Source: JAWLHU01 sp041690255
GTDB lineage: Bacteria; Bacillota; Sulfobacillia; Symbiobacteriales; Symbiobacteriaceae
Assembly: GCA_041690255.1 (NCBI GenBank)
Contig: JAWLHU010000003.1
Coordinates: 333,603 to 397,602, forward strand
Direction: 5' to 3'
Length of the DNA: 64,000 bases
In this document: in pieces, positions 40,473 to 48,965 of the stretch
How positions within the stretch are numbered: position 1 is the first letter of the stretch
How the letters are laid out: every line of letters begins with the position of its first letter
The notes under the pieces: generated by a model
Told to the model about the DNA's origin: nothing
Database searches by the model: none
The model's input: the letters and a program-made list of their open reading frames with translations, nothing else
Translations under genes and position numbers: made by a program

Positions 40473-41219
40473 TCAACGGTTGAGCAGGGTACCCACGTAC
40501 TTGATCAGCTCGCCGGCGCAGAGCTGGCAGTAGCCGTGATCATCGATCAGGCGCTGCACGACCTCGCTGACCCGCTTCTGCTGCTCGGGGTCCGGCGTTC
40601 GGGTGGATGTGGTCACCTTGACCACGTTCTTCATGTCGGCGAAGAGCTTCTTCTCAATGGCCTCCTTCAGCCGCTCGTGGGAGGTGTAGTCGAACTTCTG
40701 CCCCTTCCGGGCCAGGGTGGAGATGCGGATCATGATCTCCTCCCGGAAGGCCTTCTTGGCGTTCTCCGTCACCCCGATCTGCTCCTCGATCGAGCGCATC
40801 AGCTTCTCGTCCGGGTCGACCTCATCTTCGGTGATCGGGTCGAGCAGCTTCTGCTTGTTGACTGCTGCCTCGACGTTGTCCAGGTAGTTGTTGAAGACCG
40901 ACCGGGCCGTGTCCTCGAAGGCGTAGATGAACGCCCGCTGGATCTCGGTGCGGGCCAGCTCATCGTACTCCTTCCGGGCCTCGTAGATGAAGTTCATGTA
41001 GGCCTCTCGGTCCTCCCGGGAGATGCCGGTGTGCTGCTCGAAGCCGTCCTTGAGGGTGCGCAGGGCGTCAAGCGGGTTGATGCACTTGCAGTCCTCCTTG
41101 GCCAGAGCGTGCGACAGCCGGTTGATGACGTATCGGGGCGAGATGCCCATCATCCCTTCTCGCTGGGCCTCCTCCTGGAGCTCCTTGATGTCCGTGCTGG
41201 TGAAGCCCTCCACGCTCTC
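40473..41219 (-). CDS. prkA: Serine protein kinase PrkA, C-terminal fragment (split gene)
   Basis: The last 249 codons of PrkA, the AAA+-linked Ser/Thr kinase that in Bacillus is expressed in the sporulating mother cell. The match is collinear with PrkA C-terminal features: GISPRYVINRLS, INPLDALRTLKDG, YMNFIYEARKEYDE, NNYLDNVEA, EEDEKLMRSIEEQIGV-like text, FREEIMIRIS and the terminal KYVGTLLNR. Upstream of 41219 homology stops in mid-gene. The open frame continues to 41294 only through foreign DNA (starting MWIGRS). At the core TCTC (41216-41219) it joins in frame with the PrkA piece ending at 51298. By itself the fragment lacks the ATPase/kinase region and should be inactive. Confidence 0.9.
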   Translation of the reverse strand, partial: ESVEGFTSTDIKELQEEAQREGMMGISPRYVINRLSHALAKEDCKCINPLDALRTLKDGFEQHTGISREDREAYMNFIYEARKEYDELARTEIQRAFIYAFEDTARSVFNNYLDNVEAAVNKQKLLDPITEDEVDPDEKLMRSIEEQIGVTENAKKAFREEIMIRISTLARKGQKFDYTSHERLKEAIEKKLFADMKNVVKVTTSTRTPDPEQQKRVSEVVQRLIDDHGYCQLCAGELIKYVGTLLNR

Positions 41220-41233
41220 AGCGTCGTAGACTG
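41210..41233. other. Left attachment site of element A
   Basis: prkA-derived CACGC is followed by the core TCTC (41216-41219), AG, and then the element arm CGTCGTAGACTG (41222-41233). Confidence 0.8.
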
Positions 41234-41323
41234 GGGTATGAGTGATCCAGATCGCACGGCTGCAGGGCGTGCGTATGGATCGGCCGATCCACATACCATC
41301 TACCGGGGGGTAGGGGGTGGATC

Positions 41324-42841
41324 ATGCGGGCAGCGATCTACGTGCGGGTGAGCTCGGAGGAGCAGGCGGAAGAAGGCTACTCCATCTCCGCCCAGATCAA
41401 GGCGCTTCGCCGGTACGCCAGCCAGCAAGGCTGGCGTGTCGTCGCCGAGTTCGTCGAGGAGGGCGCCAGCGGCCGGACCGATGACCGCCCCCAGTTCCAG
41501 GCGATGGTCCGGGCCGGGAAGCAGAAACCCCGGCCGTTCGACCTCGTCCTGGTCCACAAGATGGACCGCTTCGCCCGCAACCGCCAGCACAGCGTCGTCT
41601 ACAAGGCGATGTTCCGCCGCGAACTGGGAATCGATGTCCGCTCGATGACGGAGCCGTTCGAGGACAGCCCCACCGGCCGCTTTCATGAGGCGATCATGGA
41701 GGCGCTGGCCGAGTTCTACTCCGAGAACCTGGCCACAGAAGTCCTGAAGGGGCAGCGGGAGCGGGCATCGCTCGGCCGCGGGATGTGCGTCCCGCCGATC
41801 GGCTACACCCGCTGCTATGACCGCACCGATGAAGCCCACTACGGCCGGTACCTCCCGGATCCGGCGACGGCCCCCATCGTCCAGTGGATCTTTCGGACCT
41901 ATGCCGCCGGCGAGATGGGGATGGCCGGAATCGCCAGGCGCCTCTCCCACGAGGGCCTGATCCACTTCGGCCAGGCTGCCGCCCGGTACACCTGGACCAC
42001 GGCCTTCATCAACAAGATCCTGACCAACCGGGCGTACATCGGGGAGCTGATCTGGGGGCAACGGGATACCCGAAAAGGGCGCCGGATGCGGCCCGAGGAA
42101 GACTGGGTCATCGTGCCCGGTGCGCACCAGCCACTGGTCGATCTGGCCACCTGGGAGCGGTGCGCGGCCATCCGGGCGGGGCGTGGGAAGGTGAACCTGC
42201 CCAGGGAGAACCGGGACTACCTCCTGCGGGGCCTCCTCCGCTGCCTGGACTGCGGCCGGAGCATGATCCACTTCAACTATCAGTGGATGGACCGCAAGAC
42301 CGGCCAGCGGGTCTACCGGCCATCGGCGATCTGCACGGGCTACACCCGGCACCACACCTGCTATTGCAACCGGGTACCGATGGCGGAGATCGAGGCGGCG
42401 GTCGTCAAGCATCTGCGGGCCATCACGAGAGGGTACGTGAACCTGGGCGACGTCGTGATCACGCCGAAGACCGAGGTGGAGCCCGAGGCAGACCCGACCG
42501 ATGAGCTACGCAGGCGGCTTGAAGCCGAGGACCGGAAGCTGCAGCGGGCCTGGGAGGCCTACAAGGCGGATGTGATCTCGCTCACCGACTACCAGCGTGA
42601 GAAAGAGCAGCACGAGGCGGCCCGGGCCGCCCTGGAGGCGCAGATCAGGGAGGCGGCGGCGCCCCATCAGGAGCCCGAGGTGGATGTGGCCGCCGTCCGG
42701 GAGGCGATCGGGGCGATGATCCAGACGGCGAACGATGAGGCCATTCCGCTTGCCCGGCGGAAGGAGGCGCTGGCGGCGGTAATCAACTCGGTGCATGTAA
42801 GCCGGCAACAGGAGGGCATCGAGATTTGGTTCCAGTTATAG
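41324..42841 (+). CDS. Large serine recombinase (integrase/excisionase of element A)
   Basis: A 505-residue serine site-specific recombinase. The N-terminal catalytic domain begins AAIYVRVSSEEQ, with the nucleophile Ser in YVRVS. The Arg-rich active-site segment MDRFARN and the helix ending in the YSENLATEV region follow. The recombinase domain starts at about residue 150, the zinc ribbon is in CLDCGRSM...C..C at about 300-350, and a coiled coil lies at about 390-440. ATG 41324 follows GGGGGTGGATC. The gene lies 105 bp inside the left end of element A and reads inward, the usual place for an integrase. It should exchange strands at the TCTC-core sites that split prkA. It is not closely similar to the recombinase of element B. 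Confidence 0.94.
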   Translation: MRAAIYVRVSSEEQAEEGYSISAQIKALRRYASQQGWRVVAEFVEEGASGRTDDRPQFQAMVRAGKQKPRPFDLVLVHKMDRFARNRQHSVVYKAMFRRELGIDVRSMTEPFEDSPTGRFHEAIMEALAEFYSENLATEVLKGQRERASLGRGMCVPPIGYTRCYDRTDEAHYGRYLPDPATAPIVQWIFRTYAAGEMGMAGIARRLSHEGLIHFGQAAARYTWTTAFINKILTNRAYIGELIWGQRDTRKGRRMRPEEDWVIVPGAHQPLVDLATWERCAAIRAGRGKVNLPRENRDYLLRGLLRCLDCGRSMIHFNYQWMDRKTGQRVYRPSAICTGYTRHHTCYCNRVPMAEIEAAVVKHLRAITRGYVNLGDVVITPKTEVEPEADPTDELRRRLEAEDRKLQRAWEAYKADVISLTDYQREKEQHEAARAALEAQIREAAAPHQEPEVDVAAVREAIGAMIQTANDEAIPLARRKEALAAVINSVHVSRQQEGIEIWFQL

Positions 42842-42845
42842 GGGA

Positions 42846-42884
42846 AAGCCCGAGGGCCTGGCGTTATGCCGGGTCCTCGGGCTT
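42846..42884 (+). terminator. Terminator after the element A recombinase
   Basis: AAGCCCGAGG (42846-42855) pairs perfectly with CCTCGGGCTT (42875-42884), with inner pairing of GGC and GCC, just past the stop codon. Confidence 0.75.
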
Positions 42885-43010
42885 GGGTGCGTTGGGGTCA
42901 TCTGCCGGCGTCAGCTTGATGTCGAAGAGGTTGAGCCCGCTTTTTTCCGAGCGTCGGCAGGGCCTTGTTCTCCTGAAGAGAATCTACACGGCAACAGGCA
43001 GGTGATTCCC

Positions 43011-45656
43011 GTGCAGCGGATCATACGCACCAAACTGATGCTTCCATCCTCCGCTGGATACATGCCCCGGCCTCGCCTGACCGACACCGGCAACCCTCCG
43101 CCCCATACACTGCTCCTGCAGGCGCCGTTCGGCGCAGGCAAGACCGCCTTCCTGGTCCAGTGGTTGTCCACTGTCGGGCCTTCCTTCGTCTATTACCGCC
43201 TCGACCAGTCTGACCGGGAGAGCGGCGCCGCCCTCGTGGCGCACCTCCGGGTCTCGTTTGCGCGAATCTGGCCGGACTGGGCCCTCGCCGATGCGCCCAT
43301 TGCCCCACAAGACTTCGTGGCCGAACTTGTTGTGGAAGCCGCAGCCCGACCGCCTGTGATTCTCGCCCTCAATGGGCTGGAGGCCGCCTTCGGACAGCCC
43401 TGGCTGGCGGACATCCTGACGCTCCTGTTCCGTTACGCTCCACCGGAACTGCACGTGGCCATTTGCACGCAGGCGCCCCTTCCTGTCGACCCGGGCGCCG
43501 ACTGCCGCACTCTCCGGGCCGCAGATCTCGCGTTCACGCGGGAGGAGACGGCTGACATGCTGGGCGCCGGCGATTGGGAGGAGTGCTGGTCGAAATCCGG
43601 CGGCTTCCCACTGGCGCTGCAGTGCTGGCGCCAGTATGGCGAAGGCTGGCGGACCGCTCTCACCGGCCAGATGCTGGCGGCGATTCCTGGCTACGTGCCC
43701 ACGGATATCGCCCGTAGCCTGGTTGCGGAGTGGCTCTCCGGAAAGATGACGCTCGAAGCCTTTGCCCACCAGGTGGCCGTCGGCCAGCCCGGCACCGAGC
43801 AACTCTGGGCCGAGCTCGGGGAGATACACTGGCTGTTCTGCGACCATCCGCCTGCCGCGCAGGAGCGGGCCATCGCCCTCTGGGACTCGGCCCGGGGTCG
43901 CGGCGACCGACCGATCATGGCCGCCGCTGCCATGCTCCTGGGCGAGATCACCCTGGCGCTCGGCCAGTACGCCGCGGCGACGGAATGGTACCGGCAGGCC
44001 TTTGAGATCGACCCCTTTCTGGAACTGACGGGCGCTCACAGCAAAGTAATCCTCCTGCGTGACCAGGGGCGTCTCGATGAGGCCGTGGCCCTGGGGCGCC
44101 GCTGTCTGGAAGCTCGGGCGGACCGGGGCGACCTGACCGCACTGGCCATGGCCCACCTGACCTACGGGCAGGTCTGCCTGGACCTGGGCCGGCTGGACGA
44201 GGCCGAGGAGCATCTGCGGAAGGCCGAGGGGCTCTATGAGACGTTTTCGGCCAATATTGCGATCGGGCTTACGGCCATTTGCAACCGCGCCCTCGTCGCG
44301 GCCTCCCGGGGCGACATGTCCGCTTTCCGCCGCTTGGCCGAAAGGGCGTACGGCATCGCCCGAGGCCGGTTCCGCTTTCTCGAGGCTTGCGCGGGCATGG
44401 TGTTGGCGGCTGCCCTGCTCACCTGGGGGGAGCACGCCGCGGCCGAAGGGTTGCTCAGCCGCTCATTTGCCTACCAATCGTCGATCGAGGCGAAGTTCTA
44501 CCTGCACTATCTTCTGACCTTGTTCGCCAAGAAGGCTTGGGCGGGGGGCAACCTGGACGGTGCCCGGCACTCCTTCGACCGGGCCCTGGGCTACGCCGCA
44601 GCCGAAGGATTCGTCCAGGTGTTGACCGCCCCGCGTCTCGCGGCCCTTCCCCTGATTACCGATGCGCTTGTTCGGGGGGTGGAGGCGGCATTCTGCCAGG
44701 ACTTGCTGATTCGCATGGGCCGGCGGGCGGTGCCTGCCCTCCTGGAGATGACCCGCCAACCTGCGGGGCCGGTGCGCCGGGCCGCGATCTACCCACTCTC
44801 GGTGATCGGAGGCGAGGCGGCGACCGAAGCGATCCGGAGCCTGCTATACGATGAGGATCCGGCGGTGAAGGATGCCGCCCTTCTAGCCTTCCAGTCGCTG
44901 CTGCGGGCCGGTGATGCGCCGTCCCGTGATGCACCGCCCCCAGCCCCGGTTCGCCGCCTTTCCATTACGCTCCTGGGGTCCGTTGCCGTAAACGTCGACG
45001 GGCGTCCCCCGGCGAGATGGCGAACCACGAAGGCACGGGACCTGCTCGCTTACTTCGTCCTGTCCGGCGGCCGCCCCATCGCCCGCGATCAGGTCATCGA
45101 AGCCCTCTGGCCAGAGCTCGACTTCGAACCGGCCCGCACCCTGCTGCACACCACGCTCTATAACCTGCGCTCCACGATCGGAGCCGCAGGCGAGGGGTTG
45201 ATCACCTTCGCTGGCGGGGCCTACCGCATGGACTGCACCGGCATCGCCCTGGATTTGCGCGAGTTCGAGGAGCTGGCCGCTGCCCAAGAGGAAGGCTCCT
45301 GGCGGTGCGCGGTCGACCTGTACCGCGGTGACCTGCTCGAAGGGCTGGACTACTCCTGGTGCGAGGCCCCCCGGACCCAAGCCCGCCGTCTCTATCAGGC
45401 CGTGCTGCGCCGGCTGGCCGCCCGCTACGCTGGCGAGGCCCGCCACGCCGACGGCGTCGAGGCGCTGCAACTCCTGCTGCAGGTCGACCCGCTCGATGAA
45501 GAGGCCCACCTGGGGCTCATGAGGGCGTACGCCGCCTTGGGGAACCGGAGCGCCGCCCTGGCGCAGTACCAGACCATCGCCCGCCTGCTGTGTGACGAGC
45601 TCGGTCTGGAGCCGGGCCCGGTCACGAAGGAACTCTACCGCCAACTGCTGGACTAA
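43011..45656 (+). CDS. MalT-type ATPase/TPR regulator with a C-terminal BTAD (SARP-like) domain
   Basis: An 881-residue STAND-type regulator. The N terminus (RIIRTKLMLPS, then QAPFGAGKTAF as Walker A) matches the NB-ARC-like ATPase of the MalT/LAL group. The middle is TPR-like (about 270-530), with a short HEAT-like stretch (IRSLLYDEDPAVKDAALLAF). From about residue 650 a winged helix and BTAD bundle follow (SITLLGSVAVNVDGRP, TTKARDLLAYFVLSGGR, RLLCDELGLEPGP), the DNA-binding and activation module of SARP regulators. The GTG at 43011 with AGGTGA 5 nt upstream is preferred over the GTG at 43002. It probably activates the genes that follow in element A. The inducer is unknown. Confidence 0.85.
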   Translation: MQRIIRTKLMLPSSAGYMPRPRLTDTGNPPPHTLLLQAPFGAGKTAFLVQWLSTVGPSFVYYRLDQSDRESGAALVAHLRVSFARIWPDWALADAPIAPQDFVAELVVEAAARPPVILALNGLEAAFGQPWLADILTLLFRYAPPELHVAICTQAPLPVDPGADCRTLRAADLAFTREETADMLGAGDWEECWSKSGGFPLALQCWRQYGEGWRTALTGQMLAAIPGYVPTDIARSLVAEWLSGKMTLEAFAHQVAVGQPGTEQLWAELGEIHWLFCDHPPAAQERAIALWDSARGRGDRPIMAAAAMLLGEITLALGQYAAATEWYRQAFEIDPFLELTGAHSKVILLRDQGRLDEAVALGRRCLEARADRGDLTALAMAHLTYGQVCLDLGRLDEAEEHLRKAEGLYETFSANIAIGLTAICNRALVAASRGDMSAFRRLAERAYGIARGRFRFLEACAGMVLAAALLTWGEHAAAEGLLSRSFAYQSSIEAKFYLHYLLTLFAKKAWAGGNLDGARHSFDRALGYAAAEGFVQVLTAPRLAALPLITDALVRGVEAAFCQDLLIRMGRRAVPALLEMTRQPAGPVRRAAIYPLSVIGGEAATEAIRSLLYDEDPAVKDAALLAFQSLLRAGDAPSRDAPPPAPVRRLSITLLGSVAVNVDGRPPARWRTTKARDLLAYFVLSGGRPIARDQVIEALWPELDFEPARTLLHTTLYNLRSTIGAAGEGLITFAGGAYRMDCTGIALDLREFEELAAAQEEGSWRCAVDLYRGDLLEGLDYSWCEAPRTQARRLYQAVLRRLAARYAGEARHADGVEALQLLLQVDPLDEEAHLGLMRAYAALGNRSAALAQYQTIARLLCDELGLEPGPVTKELYRQLLD

Positions 45657-45668
45657 CCCATACAGCCA

Positions 45669-45700
45669 CCCGCACCCTCTGAACCTGGGTGCGGGCTTTT
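45669..45700 (+). terminator. Terminator after the BTAD regulator
   Basis: CCCGCACCC (45669-45677) pairs with GGGTGCGGG (45687-45695) and is followed by CTTTTCGTTT. Confidence 0.85.
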
Positions 45701-45777
45701 CGTTTCAGGGCGCCTTCAGTAATTGTTCAGTGCCGTCCCCCATACTGGGGGCAGATGAACACAGGAGGCGAATCCCT

Positions 45778-45876
45778 ATGGGTCTCTTCTGGCACCCGCG
45801 GCTCGTGGTCGGCACCGCCCTGGACCTCCCGATTCTGCTGGCCGCCTTCCTCGGCGGGGCGCCGTCAGCCCAGTGA
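45778..45876 (+). CDS. Candidate 32-residue hydrophobic peptide
   Basis: ATG 45778 has a good SD (AGGAGG, 9 nt upstream) and opens a 32-codon frame with one hydrophobic segment (VVGTALDLPILLAAFLGG) ending APSAQ. The TGA lies 8 bp before the ATPase-like gene and overlaps its possible upstream GTG. It may be a leader or a small membrane component of the adjacent ABC-like system, or the stump of a deleted permease. No family is recognised. Confidence 0.45.
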   Translation: MGLFWHPRLVVGTALDLPILLAAFLGGAPSAQ

Positions 45877-45884
45877 GCCCCGCC

Positions 45885-46298
45885 ATGCGGAAGCTACTGA
45901 TGCAGGCTTCCCACATTGCCCGGGTCTACCGGCCCGGCCAGCCCAGCGAGACCTGGGCCCTGCGCGACATCAACCTCCGTATTTACGCCGGCGACTTCAT
46001 CACCATCCTTGGGCCAACCGGCGCCGGCAAATCCACCCTGCTCCGCATCCTCGGGCTCAGGGAGCCACCGACCCATGGCGACCTCTTCTACGAAGGCCGT
46101 CTGGTCACCGGCCTGAGCACGAGGGAGTTGCAGCCCGATCTGCTTCTCCTGGATGAACCCGTTGCCGACCTGATCCCTACCCCCGACTCCGCCCGCGCCC
46201 AGCCCATCATCCTGGCCACTGCGGACCCGGAGATTGCAGCCCGCGGCTACGCCATCTACCGCCTGACCGACGGAAGACTATCTCTGATTGGAGGATGA
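45885..46298 (+). CDS. Internally deleted ABC-transporter ATPase
   Basis: A 137-residue protein that starts as a MacB/LolD-type ATPase (ALRDINLRIYAGDFITILGP, Walker A GPTGAGKST, then LLRILGLREPPTHGDL). It passes directly from GRLVTGLSTREL to the Walker B region PDLLLLDEPVADL and a normal C terminus (ILATADPEIAARGYAIYRLTDG). The Q-loop, the helical domain and the LSGGQ signature (about 80-90 residues) are missing with the frame intact, so it is unlikely to drive transport. A start at GTG 45873 is also possible. Either a remnant in decay or a regulatory mini-ATPase; the first is likelier. Confidence 0.7.
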   Translation: MRKLLMQASHIARVYRPGQPSETWALRDINLRIYAGDFITILGPTGAGKSTLLRILGLREPPTHGDLFYEGRLVTGLSTRELQPDLLLLDEPVADLIPTPDSARAQPIILATADPEIAARGYAIYRLTDGRLSLIGG

Positions 46299-46304
46299 TC
46301 CGAC

Positions 46305-46790
46305 ATGGAACCTGTCATCGTGAGCCTGCTCTTCTCCCTGATCGTCTTTGCGCTCTGCCTCTGGAAGCCCACCGCCGGCCGCCTTTTCGTGGGCATTTTC
46401 TTCCTGCTGATGGCCTGGGGCGTCAACTTCGTCATCTGCCTGATCGATCCCAGCCTGTTCATCGCCCTTGGCAGCGAGTCAGTCATCCCGGTATATCGCA
46501 CGATCTTCACAGATGTTGTTGGGGCCGTACCGCTGTTCTTTGGCCTTCTGGCTGTTGCTTATGAGACCACTGCAGGTCTGCTGATCCTCTCCAGCGGTCG
46601 TCGAACCCAGGCAGGTTTGATCATGGGCATCGTCTTCCTGGTCGGCATTACTCCGCTCAGCATGGCCACGATGGCCAATCCCGTACTCGCCCTGGCGCTC
46701 CAGTACCTGCTCTCCAAGCCTCACCGCGACTCTCTGCCGGAGCAGTGGCGCCTGCGCCTTGGCCACCGTAGGGCCAGGGCCACAACCTGA
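46305..46790 (+). CDS. Multi-pass membrane protein, unknown family
   Basis: A 161-residue protein with about four to five predicted membrane helices (residues 5-20, 27-47, 73-95, 105-123 and 125-138) and a basic cytoplasmic tail (LRLGHRRARATT). ATG 46305 follows GGAGGATGATC. I do not recognise a domain. It lies 6 bp after the ATPase remnant and 31 bp before a CPBP-family protein, so the three likely form one transcript in element A. It might be a partner of the CPBP protease or of the lost transporter. Confidence 0.7.
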   Translation: MEPVIVSLLFSLIVFALCLWKPTAGRLFVGIFFLLMAWGVNFVICLIDPSLFIALGSESVIPVYRTIFTDVVGAVPLFFGLLAVAYETTAGLLILSSGRRTQAGLIMGIVFLVGITPLSMATMANPVLALALQYLLSKPHRDSLPEQWRLRLGHRRARATT

Positions 46791-46821
46791 ATCGTCAGCT
46801 TCGGTCGTAGGAGGGATACAC

Positions 46822-47661
46822 ATGAGTCACTACAGGCAGCCGGTCACGTTCTTTACCTACACACTTCTGCTCACCTGGGCGATATGGTTCACGGCGGCCT
46901 ACTATAGCTACCAACCCGACGGGGAGTCCATCCTGATGCCGCTGATGATTCTCGGCACCTTCGTCCCCTTCATCGTCTCCCTCGTTATCGTCCTTGGCTC
47001 CGGCAACCGGGCGCTGAAGCAGGATTTCTGGAGCCGGATGACGGGCATAGGGCGGATTCGCCTGGCCTATACCCCGGCGATCATCCTGCTGCTGCCCGCT
47101 ACCATTCTCCTCGCCATCGCCGTTTCCGTGCTGTTCGGTGGGTCTGCCAGACAGTTCGGGCTCTCCGACCTCTTCAGCGGCCAGGGGTTGATGGGCCTGC
47201 TGATTTCCATTCTCGCCCCCACTACAGAGGAGATTGGGTGGCGAGGCTACGGCGCCGACAGCCTGCGCCGCCGGTTCTCGCTGCTGAAGGCCAGCCTGCT
47301 CTTCGCCCTGCTGTGGGGGCTGTGGCACGTGCCCCTCTTCTTCATCAACAACAACTATCAGAACGAACTCTGGCACGCAGGATTCCCGTATGTAGCCAAC
47401 TTCTTCATCAGCCTCGTTCCGGCGACGGTGATCATGAACTGGCTGTACGATCGCAACGGCCGGTCGACCCCGGCGGCAATTCTCTTCCACATCATGATGG
47501 TGCTTTCGGCGGAGGCATTCCTGGTGGAGGAGTCGGTCAAATTCATTCAGACCGCGATTCTTGTCGTTCTAGCCGTTGGCCTGGTACTCTATGACAAGGC
47601 CTATTTCCTGGCGGAAGGAGCTCCGACCGAATACAAGAAGGTAGCAGCAAGAGGTCATTGA
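46822..47661 (+). CDS. CPBP-family intramembrane glutamic endopeptidase
   Basis: A 279-residue membrane protein of the CPBP/CAAX-protease (ABI) family. The active-site motifs are in order: TEEIGWRGYG (EExxxR), ALLWGLWHVPLFF (FxxxH equivalent), and ILFHIMM (second His). About seven hydrophobic segments are visible. ATG 46822 follows AGGAGGG at 7-8 nt. In bacteria, relatives process peptide leaders or give self-immunity next to bacteriocin and RiPP genes; here it sits with a truncated ABC ATPase and a small hydrophobic peptide, which hints at a decayed peptide-export cassette. The substrate is unknown. Confidence 0.85.
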   Translation: MSHYRQPVTFFTYTLLLTWAIWFTAAYYSYQPDGESILMPLMILGTFVPFIVSLVIVLGSGNRALKQDFWSRMTGIGRIRLAYTPAIILLLPATILLAIAVSVLFGGSARQFGLSDLFSGQGLMGLLISILAPTTEEIGWRGYGADSLRRRFSLLKASLLFALLWGLWHVPLFFINNNYQNELWHAGFPYVANFFISLVPATVIMNWLYDRNGRSTPAAILFHIMMVLSAEAFLVEESVKFIQTAILVVLAVGLVLYDKAYFLAEGAPTEYKKVAARGH

Positions 47662-47736
47662 GATCTCGTTCGAGTTGTAGGGAAGGATGTCGCCGAGATC
47701 CTCCGAATCTCTTTGTGGATGCCCTCATGACCGGAA

Positions 47737-47768
47737 AAGGCGCCCCCGGGGTCACTCGGGAGCGCCTT
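47737..47768. terminator. Hairpin after the CPBP gene
   Basis: AAGGCGC and CCCG (47737-47748) pair with CGGG and GCGCCTT (47757-47768) except for one mismatch. A run of four A lies on its left, so the U-tract is on the minus-strand side; it may act in both directions. Confidence 0.5.
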
Positions 47769-47804
47769 CACACATTCGTGCAACCTATCCATAGGAGGAC
47801 AACG

Positions 47805-48965
47805 ATGATCGTCTTCTTCTCCCTCTTCCTCGTGCTCTACGGTGGCGTCAACTACTACGTCGGCCGGCGGGCCTGGCAGTGGCTCCAGTCCATGGCGCCC
47901 CGGTCCATCTCCGGCTGGGTCTACTGGCCCGCCTTCTGGCTCCTGGCGCTCTCCTTCGTGCTCGCCCGGTTCTCAGCCGGCCAACTGCCGATGGCCGTGA
48001 CGGACCTGCTCATGCAAGTCGGCTCCTACTGGATGGCCGTGCTCCTGTACGCCGTGCTGCTGCTGGGCCTGGTGGACCTCTTCCGGCTCCTGAACCGCTG
48101 GACCGGCCTCATTCCGACCCGACTGGTTCCGGATATCAACCTGACCAAGTACACCGGCGCTGTGATCGCCGCGGCGCTGCTCGCCCTGATGCTCTATGGG
48201 ACGTGGCGGGCGCAGACCCCGGTGGTGACCGAGTACGCCCTCTCGATCCCCAAGAGCGCCGGCCCGCACCGCGAACTGAACGTGGTGCTGGTCTCCGACA
48301 CGCACTACGGCTACATGAACGGCCACGGTCAGATCCGGAAACTGGTCGATATGGTCAACAGCCTTCAACCTGACCTGATCCTGTTCGCCGGCGATATTAT
48401 TGATGATGACTTCGGTCCGTTCGTGGCCCGGGGGATGGCCGCCGAGCTGAGCCAGTTGAGCCCCCGACTCGGCACCTATGGGGTCCTGGGCAATCACGAT
48501 GATGGGTCGGAGAATCTCGCCGAGTTCCGCGCCGAGTTGGAGCGAGCGGGCATCCGCCTGCTGGTTGATGAGTGGGTGACGGTGGATGAGAGCATCATCA
48601 TCGGCGGCCGCAACGACAGCTCCCAGGCCCGCTCGCCGGGGGGTGCAGTCCCGCTGGATGATGTCCTGCAGGGGGCCGATCGCTCTCTGCCGGTCCTGCT
48701 GATGGACCATCAGCCCAACCGCCTGGCGGATGCGGTGGCAGCCGGCATCGATCTGCAGGTCTCGGGGCACACGCACCGGGGTCAAGTCTTCCCGGGCAGC
48801 CTGATCACCAGCCGGATCTTCGAGGTGGATTGGGGGCATCTGCAGAAGGAAGCCACCCACTTTGTCGTCTCATCCGGCTTCGGCACCTGGGGGCCGCCCA
48901 TCCGCATTGGCAACCGACCTGAGGTGGTACGGATTCAGTTGACGTTCGGCAACCAGGGGGGCTAG
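47805..48965 (+). CDS. Membrane-anchored metallophosphoesterase
   Basis: A 386-residue protein with four N-terminal membrane helices (about residues 1-15, 42-60, 70-98 and 115-135) and a C-terminal calcineurin-like phosphoesterase domain. Metal-binding motifs are in order: VLVSDTHYG, FAGDIIDDD, LGNHDD, MDHQP and SGHTHRGQ. The fold faces one side of the membrane and hydrolyses phosphoesters; relatives act on UDP-diacylglucosamine or cyclic nucleotides, but no substrate can be assigned. ATG 47805 follows AGGAGGACAACG. It is convergent with the CoiA-like gene, with a 4-bp overlap at the stops. Confidence 0.88.
   Translation: MIVFFSLFLVLYGGVNYYVGRRAWQWLQSMAPRSISGWVYWPAFWLLALSFVLARFSAGQLPMAVTDLLMQVGSYWMAVLLYAVLLLGLVDLFRLLNRWTGLIPTRLVPDINLTKYTGAVIAAALLALMLYGTWRAQTPVVTEYALSIPKSAGPHRELNVVLVSDTHYGYMNGHGQIRKLVDMVNSLQPDLILFAGDIIDDDFGPFVARGMAAELSQLSPRLGTYGVLGNHDDGSENLAEFRAELERAGIRLLVDEWVTVDESIIIGGRNDSSQARSPGGAVPLDDVLQGADRSLPVLLMDHQPNRLADAVAAGIDLQVSGHTHRGQVFPGSLITSRIFEVDWGHLQKEATHFVVSSGFGTWGPPIRIGNRPEVVRIQLTFGNQGG

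Noticed and set aside
41220..41294. Start of the C-terminal PrkA frame at 41294 as a true gene start
   Set aside because: The first 25 codons are element DNA (including the attachment arm) and do not match PrkA; there is no SD before the ATG.
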